Of a stretch of 64,000 nucleotides of DNA, positions 1 through 8,990 are shown in pieces (position 1 is the first letter of the stretch; each line of letters begins with the position of its first letter). This stretch comes from JACKAQ01 sp965227145. Its GTDB lineage: Bacteria; Calditrichota; Calditrichia; RBG-13-44-9; J075. The notes under the pieces are model-generated. The model did not search any database, had not been told where the DNA came from, and worked only from the letters and a program-made list of their open reading frames with translations. The stretch spans positions 5,580,001 to 5,644,000 of the forward strand of contig OZ245730.1 of NCBI GenBank assembly GCA_965227145.1. The letters run 5' to 3'. The translations under genes and the position numbers were made by a program.

Positions 1-9
1 TTTTGAACA

Positions 10-915
10 TTACTCAAAATAGTCACTATCCATTTTTTTAACTTTGTAGCTTCTTTGAGTTGAAACACCAACATTAAATTCGATCAGCAATTCACCCAAA
101 TTTTGTCCATCTATCAATATTAATTTAGGTTCTATTTGATTGACAAATTCATAAGCGCTTTTGGGAAAATCAGAAGTTGTAATAAAAATTCCCTTTTTTG
201 CTTTTTTGGCCAATAATGCACCGGCAAAATCCCTCACTTCTCTTACCGGAACTGTATTTTCCCATCGCTTAGCCTGAACATAAATAATGTCCAAACCCAG
301 TTTGTCTTCTTTAATAATGCCATCGATACCGCCATCATTTGATTTTCCAATCGCTTTTCCGGCGTCAACACGTGATCCACCATAGCCCATTGCCAAAAGT
401 AAATCGATCACTAATTTTTCAAAAAATCTTGGCGAGCACTCTTTTATAGTTTCGATTAATTCTTGGGAAAGATCGGTAATTAGCTTTTGATGTGCATATT
501 CCAACAATTCTTCTGGTGTTTGTTCTTCCTCAGAAATCTCTTTGATTTCTTTGGTTTTTGTTGATCCATCTCTTTTAATTTTTGTAAACTCATTAAATTC
601 AGAAAACTGCCTGAGAAAAGGGACATTTATTTCCTGTGGATCATTGGCTAAAACTTTTTTTCCTCTTTCCGTAATTTGCAAATAACCTCTTTTTTCAGAA
701 TTAATGAGGCCTGCTTTTTTCAAATATGTGTTTGCCCATCCAACACGATTATCAAAAATGGGTTGTTGACCGCTTGGTAGTAACTCTTTTTGTTCTTCAT
801 CCGTCAAATTAAATTCGACGGCTAATTCATCAATCAGACTTCTAAATCGATAAACGGTGCCATCAGAAATTTTACGCAATAGCGGAAGCATTATTGATTG
901 ATAATCAGGAATCAT
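10..915 (-). CDS. Mrr-type restriction endonuclease (type IV-like), 301 aa
   Basis: Probable DNase of the Mrr family, which cuts modified foreign DNA. The N-terminal ~100 residues look like the Mrr winged-helix domain (starting MIPDYQSIMLPLLRK). The C-terminal half has the PD-(D/E)xK-like nuclease core: GYGGSRVDAG, NDGGIDGII and YVQAKRW, with the QAK lysine. The ATG at 915 is chosen over the ATG at 951 because ACGAGG lies 7 nt upstream of it and the Mrr-like homology starts there. It stands alone, with no methyltransferase or specificity subunit beside it, which fits a type IV enzyme. The family is clear; the modification recognised is not. Confidence 0.88.
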   Translation of the reverse strand: MIPDYQSIMLPLLRKISDGTVYRFRSLIDELAVEFNLTDEEQKELLPSGQQPIFDNRVGWANTYLKKAGLINSEKRGYLQITERGKKVLANDPQEINVPFLRQFSEFNEFTKIKRDGSTKTKEIKEISEEEQTPEELLEYAHQKLITDLSQELIETIKECSPRFFEKLVIDLLLAMGYGGSRVDAGKAIGKSNDGGIDGIIKEDKLGLDIIYVQAKRWENTVPVREVRDFAGALLAKKAKKGIFITTSDFPKSAYEFVNQIEPKLILIDGQNLGELLIEFNVGVSTQRSYKVKKMDSDYFE

Positions 916-1086
916 GATTAAACCTCGTTTTTGACGAAAAAGCTTTTTCACAAGATAAATCTTTACAGCGGTTTGAATAAAATATATTCAGAAATATTAG
1001 ATACAACAACTACGAATTTCATTAGATTTTATAACCGCCGAAACCGAATCCGGAGCACCGCCGCGAACGAGTTGAATCGCCGAAAT

Positions 1087-1119
1087 AAAAAAGCGGGAGG
1101 CAACAACCTTACCGCCCGC
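1087..1119 (-). terminator. Rho-independent terminator of the HTH/membrane-protein operon
   Basis: Read on the minus strand, GCGGGCGG pairs with CCTCCCGC (one mismatch) and is followed directly by a run of six T. It lies just after the stop of the HTH gene. Confidence 0.7.
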
Positions 1120-1131
1120 TGCATCAGCAAA

Positions 1132-1332
1132 TCAATCCCCATCTTCCAGCTCAAAAATATCATTGACGGGTTTGCCGAAAATTTGGGACAGCTTCAGCGC
1201 CAAAACAGTGGAGGGCACGTAACGGTTTTTCTCAATCGAATTGATGGTTTGCCGCGATACGCCGGCGCGTTTGGCCAGTTCATCCTGGGTGATGTCCAAA
1301 ATCGCCCGCTCTATTTTTAAGGTATTTTTCAT
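1132..1332 (-). CDS. XRE-family HTH transcriptional regulator, 66 aa (YgzD-like)
   Basis: Small Cro/C1-type DNA-binding protein. The helix-turn-helix is visible in ITQDELAKRAGVSRQTINSI, followed by EKNRYVPSTVLALKLSQIFG and the short tail VNDIFELEDGD, typical of the YgzD-like subgroup. The start is the ATG at 1332, whose ATGA overlaps the stop of the upstream membrane-protein gene, so the two are translationally coupled. By analogy with similar pairs it probably regulates its own operon. Target and signal are unknown. Confidence 0.9.
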   Translation of the reverse strand: MKNTLKIERAILDITQDELAKRAGVSRQTINSIEKNRYVPSTVLALKLSQIFGKPVNDIFELEDGD

Positions 1333-1775
1333 TTGTATAATCTTTTCAAGTATTCGAAGTAAAAAATTTGCATCCCCAGCAGCAGCCACAGCACCTGAAA
1401 ATCGCCCACATCTTTGAACATAGAATGTTCCGGTGAAAATACGGCATCTCCCAGATAATCAACAAATGGCAGCACCAGCGTATAAATCACTCCGATTGTG
1501 AATGCAAATTTATACGACTGCATTCGCAATTCCGTGATAAATTCATCTTCCAGCGCCTCTTTGGAAATGGACATAAGCAGCATCCCAACCAGCATGCAGT
1601 ATTTGGATAGCAATTTTATCTCAGGTTGGTTGACGGTAAATCGGTTGATAAAAATTGCGGCAAATGAGATTACCAGCATCGCAATGCCAATTTTTTTATA
1701 GTAATGCGGCAACTGGAATTTCTTCATTTTTTCGATATTCCTGCGCTCGCAATCCCACATCGATTTTAGTGTCAT
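1329..1775 (-). CDS. Four-helix membrane protein paired with the HTH regulator, 148 aa
   Basis: Four hydrophobic segments are visible: around residues 25-45 (IGIAMLVISFAAIFI), 55-72 (KYCMLVGMLLMSIS), 88-108 (FAFTIGVIYTLVLPFV) and 128-145 (VLWLLLGMQIFYFEYL). A short Lys/Arg-rich N-terminus precedes them. AGAAAGGA lies 6 nt before the ATG at 1775 and supports this start. It is the first gene of a two-gene operon that overlaps the regulator by four bases. Such small membrane protein plus YgzD-like regulator pairs are common and mostly of unknown function, often assigned to DUF2178-like families; that assignment is inference. Confidence 0.75.
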   Translation of the reverse strand: MTLKSMWDCERRNIEKMKKFQLPHYYKKIGIAMLVISFAAIFINRFTVNQPEIKLLSKYCMLVGMLLMSISKEALEDEFITELRMQSYKFAFTIGVIYTLVLPFVDYLGDAVFSPEHSMFKDVGDFQVLWLLLGMQIFYFEYLKRLYK

Positions 1776-1959
1776 CGATTTTCCTTTCTGTAAAGTGTAT
1801 TCAGTTTGTAAATTCCATTTTCCATAATGACAAATTAAATTTACCTTATGACAAGCTTACTTTACATTATTTGAAAAAGCAAATGGTTTTTTGGCATTTT
1901 TTTGAAAAGGGATGTTTGGGGTATTCGCGGAAACAACAGGCTGTTAAAATTCCAACAGA

Positions 1960-2499
1960 TTATGGCACATAAAATGTATTTTCCTGCCATTTGAGCGGGT
2001 TTATCAAAATATAATCGGAAATTTGCTGAAATGCTGGTTCGTCGCGGATGATGTGGTCGTGAAAGCGCGGTTGCCATGCAAATTCAAATCCCATTCGCCG
2101 GGCGTGTTTGGTAACGGCAGATTTATAACTGCCCACGATGGCAGAAATCGTGTTTTTCCCCTGATTTTGAAATCGTGTTTTTCCTTCATTTTCGTGCAAT
2201 GGTTGCGACTCTTTTTCCGGGCGATTGTTGCCATCTAAAATCAAAATGCCGTGAACATGGTTCGGCATCACTACAAATGCACCCAATTCGATGTGTTTGG
2301 CATGGTGTTTTATTTCGAACCAACACATGTCGGCAATAACGCCGATTTGCGACAATTGCATTTCCCCGTTTGAAATTTTTCCAAAAAAATGTTCGCGGTT
2401 CGCTGTGCAAATCGTGATAAAATAGGCTGCATCCCGTCCGTAATCCCACCACTGCGCCCGGGCGGACGGAATACGGTATTTATTTTTGAATTTTTCCAC
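1960..2499 (-). mobile_element. REP-associated tyrosine transposase (RAYT, Y1/IS200-like), 179 aa
   Basis: Single-strand transposase of the HUH/Y1 type. The metal-binding HUH motif is MPNHVHGIL (about residues 78-86). The C-terminal region ISDYILINPLKWQ holds the likely catalytic tyrosine. The N-terminal WWDYGRDAAYFITICTANR is the usual RAYT opening. The frame is intact, so it may be active. Internal GAAATCGTGTTTTTCC direct copies (2144-2159 and 2169-2184) fall in the region encoding GKTRFQNQGKNTIS. It lies downstream of dgt on the same strand. The 28-bp palindrome 56 bp before its start is a candidate REP substrate. Confidence 0.9.
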
Positions 2500-2554
2500 A
2501 TCAAATCCGGTTTATTGGGTTTGGGTTGATTTGGGTTTGTTTTTTTGATTTTTG

Positions 2555-2582
2555 GTAGAGACAAGGCATGCCTTGTCTCTAC
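2555..2582. repeat. Perfect 28-bp palindrome beside the RAYT gene (REP-like)
   Basis: The arm GTAGAGACAAGGCA is followed directly by its exact reverse complement, with no unpaired centre. It sits between dgt and the RAYT start, where RAYT-associated REP palindromes are usually found. An A/C-rich low-complexity stretch (about 2581-2650) follows it. No second copy was seen in the window. Confidence 0.8.
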
Positions 2583-2664
2583 TACGACAATCACGACAAC
2601 ACCGATAACAATCACAACAATTTAACAAATACCGGAAAAACAACAAATACCATGCGATCCACCA

Positions 2665-3948
2665 TCAAACCAGATCGCCGATGGAACCGCTGCCGGGATC
2701 GAACAGCCGTTGGTAGGTGCGGATCGCGAAACGATCGGTCATTCCGGCGACGTGATCGCAAACGGCGCGCATCCGCAATTTTGGTTGATTGATGTTGCAA
2801 ACCATCCGGTGGGTGTTTTCCGGCAGTAGTTTGTAAATATCGCCTTTGCTGCCGAGATAATTTTCCTGCAACGCCAAAAACAGCCGTTCCAGCATGTTTC
2901 CCCATTTAAAACGCAGTTGCTGCAACTGTGCGGAGTCGAACACAATTTCCGATGCAATGCGTTTGTAAAGGATTGATTCTGCTGCAATTGCGTCATCAAT
3001 TTGCAGCTCGAAACGATAGCGATTGGTGCGGCTGCTCATAAAATTTTCCCGTTCGCGCAGGCTGCAGGCAGCGATAAAATCACCGATTTTCCGGGAGAAA
3101 ACCCGCCGCACTTCACCAGCTTTCATCGCTTCCAAAATTTCTTCCACGCGTTTGGCGGCATCGCCGTTCAGCGATTGCTCCGCAGCCCAACTTTCCAGCA
3201 ATTCGCGATTCAGAAATCGCGCCTGAATGCTGTCCAGAATATCGTTCAGCGAATATGCGGTGTCGTCCGCCCAGTCCATCACCTGGCATTCGATGCTGCG
3301 GAATTTGTTGAGCGGCAGCCCCGGCGCAAAATGCCGGTCGTATGTTTCGCCGTCGAAGACAAAATCGAGAAATCGCGATTGTTCATCATACAAAAAATAG
3401 CGATCCGGTGCACCGAGGTGATAGCGCAGCGATTTGTATTTCAGCACGCCGTCGATGAGCGCGCGGGTGGGTTTCATGCCGGTGCGGTGGCCTTCTTCGG
3501 GATAAATAATTTCGGTGATCATCCGCAGCGTTTGGGCGTTGCCTTCAAATCCGCCGTACTCGCGCATCAAAGTGTTTAGCACGCTTTCGCCGGAATGTCC
3601 GAATGGCGGATGCCCGAGGTCGTGCGCCAGGCAAATCGCTTCCACCAAATCAGGATCGATAAAAAATTCGTTACCGAGCAGCGGATCGCAGCGTTGCAGA
3701 TAATTGCAGATCGATCGCCCGATTTGCGCAACTTCGATGGAATGGGTGAGCCGCGTGCGGTAAAAATCGTATTCGCCCGAGAGAAACACCTGGGTTTTTG
3801 CCTGCAGCCGGCGCAGCGCGGAACTGTGGATAATGCGATCGCGATCCCGCTCAAACGGCGTGCGGTAATCTTCGCCGCGACGCGGAATCAAAAATTCGCA
3901 ATCGAAATCGTTGTAAAAAGTGTTGCCGGCAACAGGTTGGTTGTTCAT
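2665..3948 (-). CDS. dgt: Deoxyguanosinetriphosphate triphosphohydrolase-like protein, 427 aa
   Basis: HD-domain dNTPase that removes triphosphate from dGTP or related dNTPs, controlling the dNTP pool. The metal site is visible as the THS histidine in RLTHSIEVAQIGRSI, HD in CLAHDLGHPPFGHSGE and the later Asp in DWADDTAYSLND. The usual RGEDYRTPFERDRDRIIHSS N-terminal block is present. The ATG at 3948 has AAGAGA about 6 nt upstream and starts near the conserved block; the ATG at 3984 adds only an atypical 12-residue extension. Length fits the dGTPase family. Confidence 0.92.
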   Translation of the reverse strand: MNNQPVAGNTFYNDFDCEFLIPRRGEDYRTPFERDRDRIIHSSALRRLQAKTQVFLSGEYDFYRTRLTHSIEVAQIGRSICNYLQRCDPLLGNEFFIDPDLVEAICLAHDLGHPPFGHSGESVLNTLMREYGGFEGNAQTLRMITEIIYPEEGHRTGMKPTRALIDGVLKYKSLRYHLGAPDRYFLYDEQSRFLDFVFDGETYDRHFAPGLPLNKFRSIECQVMDWADDTAYSLNDILDSIQARFLNRELLESWAAEQSLNGDAAKRVEEILEAMKAGEVRRVFSRKIGDFIAACSLRERENFMSSRTNRYRFELQIDDAIAAESILYKRIASEIVFDSAQLQQLRFKWGNMLERLFLALQENYLGSKGDIYKLLPENTHRMVCNINQPKLRMRAVCDHVAGMTDRFAIRTYQRLFDPGSGSIGDLV

Positions 3949-4136
3949 GGATTTCTCTTTTTTGTGAGGGAAGCTTAATTGCATCCCGGTATATTTTATC
4001 GGTTTAAAATTGACAAACCGCTGGTAATAATCACATCATACGATATAAAAATAACCTTTGTTTTGCAAGTCCGCACGCGATACTTTTGGTTAATTAGAGA
4101 ATCTGCATCGTTGAAAAACGGGAAAACTGGAGTGAT

Positions 4137-5021
4137 ATGGAAACACCGGAACCGAAACAGCCGGATACGAATACGGAATCGAATTTTCCGCTGCCGTTTG
4201 AATCGCTGGTAGTGATTATTATGAGTGTGCTGGTATCCTATTTTCCGCTGGTGATTGTCCTCGGCGCAACAATGGATCCCGAAACCGCCGAACCGGATAT
4301 GACGCTGGTGAAAGTGCTGCTGGCTGTTGGCGAAATTGTGTTGCTGGCGTTGCCGGTGTTTTATCTGCTGCGACGAAAACTGTCGCTGCCGCTCAACCTG
4401 CGGCTGCATCCGGTGCCGGGAAATATTGTGTGGCTGTCCGTTCCCGTCAGTTTGTGCATGATTGTGCTCATCGACGAAGTGGACCGGCTGGTGCGACTGG
4501 TGCTGCCGCTGCCGGAAGAAATCGCATCGGAAATCGGCAAAACCATGCTCATCGACAACGGGCTGGATTTTATTCTGGTTACGTTCAGCGCGGTAATTTT
4601 GGCGGCGGTTGTGGAGGAAGCTATTTTCCGGGGAATGCTGCAGCAGTCGGTGGAAAAACATGTGGATGTTACCAAAGGCGTGATTTATTCCAGCATTGCC
4701 TGGGCGCTGGTGCACGGTAATCATTATATGATGTTGCAGATTTTCCTGTTTGGTTTTTTTCTGGGATGGCTGGCGTGGCGAACCAACAGCATTATTCCCA
4801 CGCTGATTGCACACGGGCTGAACAATGCTATCGCTATTTTGTATATCAATTTTAGCAGAGATAACGAACCGGTTCCCATTTACGAATGGAACGGTCATGT
4901 TTCGCCATTTTGGCTGATACTGGCGATTGGCGGGTTATATTACGGCATCACATCGATCGACAAATTTTACCGCAGCGCCACGGCTTCGCCGTCCAGCGAC
5001 AGCGGTTCCGGCAGATCCTGA
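4137..5021 (+). CDS. CPBP-family intramembrane metalloprotease, 294 aa
   Basis: Integral membrane protein of the CAAX prenyl protease/bacteriocin-processing (CPBP, Abi) family. The three family motifs are visible: EEAIFRGML, the His in ALVHGNHYMMLQIFLFG, and SIIPTLIAHGLNNA. About seven hydrophobic segments precede and surround them. CTGGAG lies 5 nt before the ATG. Substrates of such orphan CPBP proteins are usually unknown. The 3' end overlaps the convergent SatD-like gene by 55 bp. Confidence 0.88.
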   Translation: METPEPKQPDTNTESNFPLPFESLVVIIMSVLVSYFPLVIVLGATMDPETAEPDMTLVKVLLAVGEIVLLALPVFYLLRRKLSLPLNLRLHPVPGNIVWLSVPVSLCMIVLIDEVDRLVRLVLPLPEEIASEIGKTMLIDNGLDFILVTFSAVILAAVVEEAIFRGMLQQSVEKHVDVTKGVIYSSIAWALVHGNHYMMLQIFLFGFFLGWLAWRTNSIIPTLIAHGLNNAIAILYINFSRDNEPVPIYEWNGHVSPFWLILAIGGLYYGITSIDKFYRSATASPSSDSGSGRS

Positions 5022-5665
5022 CACACCGGATATCTTTCAAAATAACGCAATAAATTTTCCTCGGCATTTTTCACATCAATGGCGCGATTGGTTTTCAGCG
5101 CATCGCAAACCGCCTGAGGCGTGATGTTTTCGATGGCGGAAACTTCGCGATAAGTGCCGAGATCCTTGTATCGCCAAAACAGGCGATAAAGCCGTTCGTT
5201 CCAGCGCTTTTTGATGGCATTCATCAGTTGGAAAATGGTGTTGGTGAGCAAATCCAAAGATTCGTCATCGGTGTTCAGGCAGTAGCAAATTTTCTTCTTT
5301 TTGGCCATATTCAACGCGGCATTCGCGCGATGAAACGCCGGACCGTCCATCTCAATGGGCAGCTTTCCGCCCATCCGGTAAATATTGCCGGTTCCCAATC
5401 CAAAACGCAATTTCACCGGAAAAATCAGTTTTTCCAGCGCCAGCACCATTTCAAAAGCGCTGCGCAAATCGGTCAGTAATCCCTGAAATTCGTCGCCTTT
5501 GGTGATGGTAAACGGTGCTTCGATGTGGTCGCGAAATTCCTCATTTATCTGAACAATAGCAGATTTCAAAAACAGTTGAGTTTGGTACCGGCTCCTCCCG
5601 CTCAGTTGTTTTGAGCCGCTTACATCTGCGATGATTACGGCATAATTGCGATTATCTGGTTCCAT
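4967..5665 (-). CDS. SatD-like protein, 232 aa
   Basis: Resembles the SatD family: N-terminal YAVIIADVSGSKQLSGR, then FTITKGDEFQGLL and LRFGLGTGNIYR, a layout reminiscent of nucleotide cyclase or GGDEF-like folds. The C-terminus has a short helix-turn-helix-like stretch (VSAIENITPQAVCDALK). In other bacteria satD is often paired with a small membrane gene satE; none is seen here. Biochemical activity is not established for the family, so function is left open. Confidence 0.7.
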   Translation of the reverse strand: MEPDNRNYAVIIADVSGSKQLSGRSRYQTQLFLKSAIVQINEEFRDHIEAPFTITKGDEFQGLLTDLRSAFEMVLALEKLIFPVKLRFGLGTGNIYRMGGKLPIEMDGPAFHRANAALNMAKKKKICYCLNTDDESLDLLTNTIFQLMNAIKKRWNERLYRLFWRYKDLGTYREVSAIENITPQAVCDALKTNRAIDVKNAEENLLRYFERYPVCQDLPEPLSLDGEAVALR

Positions 5666-5723
5666 CCGGACACCTTCCGATCGTGTATTTTAATTAAAAG
5701 GAACATTTTTGCGGCAACAGCAA

Positions 5724-6281
5724 CTATTGCCAGGTAGTTACATACTTTCGGCATTCTTGCGGGTCATCTTCACTTTCAACCGGATTTAACTGAACCGATT
5801 TGCCGCCACACAATGCAATCGCGTTCGTTAAAAAGGATGTCATAAAAATGTGGTATGCCGGATGAACAGAAACGGGGTATTCCAGAATGATCGTGGATTT
5901 GCGGGTAGATTCCGGACGAATATCGATTTGCCCAAATCCCCACAACCGCGCATATAGGCGCTGGAACTGGGCTAAAAACCGCTGCGGTTTTTGTGCTTCT
6001 GTATAATTAAAAAAATAACGGTCAACTATAGCATGGGCAAATTCCCGCCCGATGGATTGAAAAAGCGGTTGTTCCGCTGCTGTTGTGACGGTTACAATCG
6101 CATTATCCAATTCCTGCAGCATCTCAAAACGGTAAAAATTAACCGGAAACACCTGTTCGGAAACCACATTACGCACATGCTCCGAAAGGTGTTCGTTGAT
6201 GTTTCTTCGCGTTGTATAATCCAGATGCTGTTTCACATAGTGAAACCGGGAGTGGAAAACAAGCCCGCGTATCGTGCTCAT
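5724..6281 (-). CDS. DUF2378-like (TIGR02265-like) hypothetical protein, 185 aa
   Basis: Soluble protein starting MSTIRGLVFHSRFHYVKQH and ending near ECRKYVTTW. The N-terminal RGLVF block, the ~185-residue length and the C-terminal Cys/Tyr/Trp pattern resemble the myxobacterial DUF2378 family; this is a weak, from-memory assignment. A distant heme-NO-binding or V4R-like fold is an alternative. The region from 6282 to the proC start has no supported gene and likely holds the two divergent promoters. Confidence 0.5.
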   Translation of the reverse strand: MSTIRGLVFHSRFHYVKQHLDYTTRRNINEHLSEHVRNVVSEQVFPVNFYRFEMLQELDNAIVTVTTAAEQPLFQSIGREFAHAIVDRYFFNYTEAQKPQRFLAQFQRLYARLWGFGQIDIRPESTRKSTIILEYPVSVHPAYHIFMTSFLTNAIALCGGKSVQLNPVESEDDPQECRKYVTTWQ

Positions 6282-6537
6282 AAAAATCCTTTTTGAATGT
6301 CAATTTTAAATTTAAAACTTGAACATCCAGAAATCAAGTGAATAAACTTGATTTATCGCTTATAAAGTCACGATGTGACCAATGCACCAAATAACGGGTT
6401 CAACAATTTAACATCACATGACGTGGCGCACATTGCAAAGCAGATTCTGAAAAAAAAGCAGTTGGATTCACAACCGGAATATCACAATTTTATCGCTTTA
6501 CAAATAAGTCGTCCGAAAAACAAACGGAGCTATTACG

Positions 6538-7347
6538 ATGTTCAGAATTGCCATCATCGGTTGCGGTAATATGGGGTTAACCTATGCCCGCTCATTTTTA
6601 CAATTTAATTTGGTAACGCCGGATAACCTGAAGCTGGTTGCCCGGGATGAAGCCCACAAAGCTGCGTTGGAAAAACTGGATTTAGGACATGTCCACGCCG
6701 GAATTGATCACTCGCTGACAGATTCCGGCGTGATTATTTTATCTGTTAAACCGCAGGATTTTCAGAGCATTGCGGAGCCGTTGCGAAAATCGCTGCAGCC
6801 CAATCATGTGGTGCTATCGGTGATGGCGGGAATTACCATCCAACGCATGTCCGAAGCGCTGGATCATAAAATTATCGTTCGCGCGATGCCCAACACACCG
6901 GCGCAATTGGGCATGGGTGTAACTGCTTTCAACGCCAGCGAAGGCGTGAATATTCACCAAATCAGCATCATCGATAATTTGTTGAGCACCACCGGACGCA
7001 CCATTTTTCTGGATGACGAATCGTTGCTCGATGCCGTTACCGCGCTCAGCGGCAGCGGTCCGGCGTATTTTTTCTATCTCGTGAAATGCATGATCGATGC
7101 CGGGATGCAGCTGGGAATGGAAGAATCCGTCGCAGCGATGCTGGTAAAGCAAACCATGCTCGGCTCGTTCCATTTGATGAACCAATCGCCAAAAAAACTG
7201 GACGAATTGATTGCTGCAGTAAAATCCAAAGGCGGTACAACCGAAGCGGCGTTCGGTGAATTTATGTCCGGAAAAATGGGCGAAACCCTGATGAACGGTA
7301 TTTTTGCAGCCCAAAAACGCGCCAGGGAACTCTCCGGCAGCAAATAA
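6538..7347 (+). CDS. proC: Pyrroline-5-carboxylate reductase, 269 aa
   Basis: Final step of proline synthesis: reduces 1-pyrroline-5-carboxylate to proline with NAD(P)H. Rossmann motif IGCGNMG at residues 7-13, SVKPQDF in the dinucleotide domain, and the C-terminal signature SGSGPAYFFYL plus VKSKGGTTEAA. Length is standard for ProC. CGGAGC lies 8 nt before the ATG. Monocistronic, ending in a strong bidirectional terminator. Confidence 0.96.
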   Translation: MFRIAIIGCGNMGLTYARSFLQFNLVTPDNLKLVARDEAHKAALEKLDLGHVHAGIDHSLTDSGVIILSVKPQDFQSIAEPLRKSLQPNHVVLSVMAGITIQRMSEALDHKIIVRAMPNTPAQLGMGVTAFNASEGVNIHQISIIDNLLSTTGRTIFLDDESLLDAVTALSGSGPAYFFYLVKCMIDAGMQLGMEESVAAMLVKQTMLGSFHLMNQSPKKLDELIAAVKSKGGTTEAAFGEFMSGKMGETLMNGIFAAQKRARELSGSK

Positions 7348-7370
7348 TTTTTGGCAACATTCTGCCAACA

Positions 7371-7405
7371 AAAAAGCGGTTACCCGAACCCGGATAACCG
7401 CTTTT
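7371..7405. terminator. Bidirectional terminator between proC and the convergent acidic-protein gene
   Basis: AAAAGCGGTTA (7372-7382) pairs perfectly with TAACCGCTTTT (7395-7405), with A and T runs outside the stem, so it can work on both strands. Confidence 0.8.
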
Positions 7406-7427
7406 CATTTTTTATAACAGGCTGTTT

Positions 7428-8192
7428 TTATTCTTCTTCGAAGTTGAACATACCGATGCGTTTTTCCTTTGCTGCACGAATGCGGCTGCGGAAATACTCC
7501 CGGTTTTGCACCTGCGAAAACCATTTGGCCCGAACAAACTGGTTGCGCTCAAACCATTCGTACTGAATGGCGCCACCCAATTCCTGACGCAGCCGGCGGG
7601 CAATTTCTGTGGTCAGGCGTGTGGTGTTTGTGAAAATATAGAGGATCTCGTTCGTTTCCCGGATATCGATGATAACATCGAACGGCATTTTGTTCTCCAG
7701 CTCCGCCTCAACGGTTTTGGCTAAACTGGTGATTTCATCTTTCGATTCGTCAAGATCTTTATCGTAAATTTCGATGCTGCCGATAAAATAGCCGATATCT
7801 TTGGCGCGTTTGAGCAGTGTATCGCAAATCGCCAATTCTGTCCGAACGGTGTATAAATCCGTAACAGTGTCTCTGATCCATTTATTTTTGTAAAATATTT
7901 TTTTGGATAACGGACAAGAATAAATCACACGCGATTTGGGGAGCAGAGACGTTTCGCTGTCCGGCATGGTTGCAATATCTTCGCCTTTTTGCAGCTTCGT
8001 CTCAATTTCCTTCATCTCGTCTACATCTTCTTCCTCGCCGGAATCGCCATCCTCATCCTCGTCATCTTTTTCGTCGTCGTCCAAATCATCGTCATCGTCG
8101 TCGTCGTCATCGTCGTCGTCGATGTCGTCATCCATTTCATCTTCCCATTCAAAATCTTCATCTTCTGCGGGATTTTTCTTTTTTCTTGCCAT
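7428..8192 (-). CDS. Acidic N-terminal hypothetical protein, weakly NMD3/BCAM0308-like, 254 aa
   Basis: After a short basic start (MARKKKNPAED) comes a run of about 50 residues almost all Asp and Glu, including 12 consecutive Asp, encoded by GAC/GAT repeats. The folded part begins near residue 85 with VIYSCPLSKKIFYKNKW and continues ELAICDTLLKRAKDIGYFIG. This spacing recalls the zinc-ribbon-bearing NMD3 or BCAM0308-like proteins, but each CxxC pair is reduced to one Cys. The ATG at 8192 is chosen because TTGGAGG precedes it by 9 nt. Function unknown. Confidence 0.65.
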   Translation of the reverse strand: MARKKKNPAEDEDFEWEDEMDDDIDDDDDDDDDDDDLDDDEKDDEDEDGDSGEEEDVDEMKEIETKLQKGEDIATMPDSETSLLPKSRVIYSCPLSKKIFYKNKWIRDTVTDLYTVRTELAICDTLLKRAKDIGYFIGSIEIYDKDLDESKDEITSLAKTVEAELENKMPFDVIIDIRETNEILYIFTNTTRLTTEIARRLRQELGGAIQYEWFERNQFVRAKWFSQVQNREYFRSRIRAAKEKRIGMFNFEEE

Positions 8193-8344
8193 TTGCCCGG
8201 CCTCCAAGGTTTATTTTGCCCATTAAAAAGACTTTAAATTTATGATTTGTTCTGTTGTTTTTTCAACTATTTATTTTAAAATAGTAAAATATTTTTTTCG
8301 ACACCAATAAAGCAGTAACCGGAACCATAAACAGAGGACTTTCC

Positions 8345-8929
8345 ATGCCGACAGAACAACGATTGGAAAGAATGCGCACCATTTTGCAATACCGTCAACC
8401 GGATTTGACTGTTGTTTGCGAAAATATCCACGATCCGCACAACGTCAGCGCTATTTTGCGCTCCTGCGATGCCGTGGGAATCGATACCGTCCGGCTGTTT
8501 TATTCGTATCAGGAATTCCCGATACTCGGCAAAAAGTCATCCGGTTCCGCAACAAAATGGATTAATATCGAAAATTTTTCCGACGCCTCAGAATTGCGTG
8601 AATCGCTGAAAGCCAAAGGGTTTACCATTTACGCCACACATTTGCAAACGCCAAACCCGCTTTCCATTTACGAAGTGGATTGGACAAAACCATCGGCAAT
8701 CATTATGGGAAATGAGCATTTTGGCGTTTCCGAAGATGTGCTGGCCATTGCAGATCACAACGTTTACATTCCCATGATGGGCATGATCAAAAGCCTTAAC
8801 GTTAGCGTTGCCACTGCGGTTACCCTTTACGAAGCCTGCCGCCAGCGAATCGACAGCGGATTATATCCCCGGACGGACGCGGACCCGGAATATCTGGCAG
8901 CCGAATTTCAAAAATGGCAGGAAAAATGA
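8345..8929 (+). CDS. trmH: SpoU-family tRNA 2'-O-methyltransferase (TrmH-like), 194 aa
   Basis: SAM-dependent RNA ribose methyltransferase with a trefoil knot. The three SpoU motifs are clear: IHDPHNVSAILRSCDAVG (motif 1), AIIMGNEHFGVSE (motif 2) and IPMMGMIKSLNVSVATAV (motif 3). The short length without a large N-terminal domain and the opening PTEQRLERMRTIL favour TrmH (tRNA Gm18) over rRNA enzymes. AGAGGA lies upstream of the ATG. It borders the candidate replication origin. Confidence 0.88.
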   Translation: MPTEQRLERMRTILQYRQPDLTVVCENIHDPHNVSAILRSCDAVGIDTVRLFYSYQEFPILGKKSSGSATKWINIENFSDASELRESLKAKGFTIYATHLQTPNPLSIYEVDWTKPSAIIMGNEHFGVSEDVLAIADHNVYIPMMGMIKSLNVSVATAVTLYEACRQRIDSGLYPRTDADPEYLAAEFQKWQEK

Positions 8930-8990
8930 CCCATGATACACCGGATGGTAATATTTTGGAGCACTTTTTACCAAAAATTACGCCATTTTT

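Noticed and set aside
2581..2650. A/C-rich stretch as a regulatory array
   Set aside because: Irregular low-complexity ACAA/ACGAC sequence with no consistent unit.
6375..6569. 64-codon frame upstream of proC
   Set aside because: GTG start, no ribosome site, overlaps proC by 32 bp and shows no protein-family character.
7936..8226. Poly-Ser frame on the plus strand
   Set aside because: Antisense shadow of the GAC/GAT repeat that encodes the Asp tract of the minus-strand gene.
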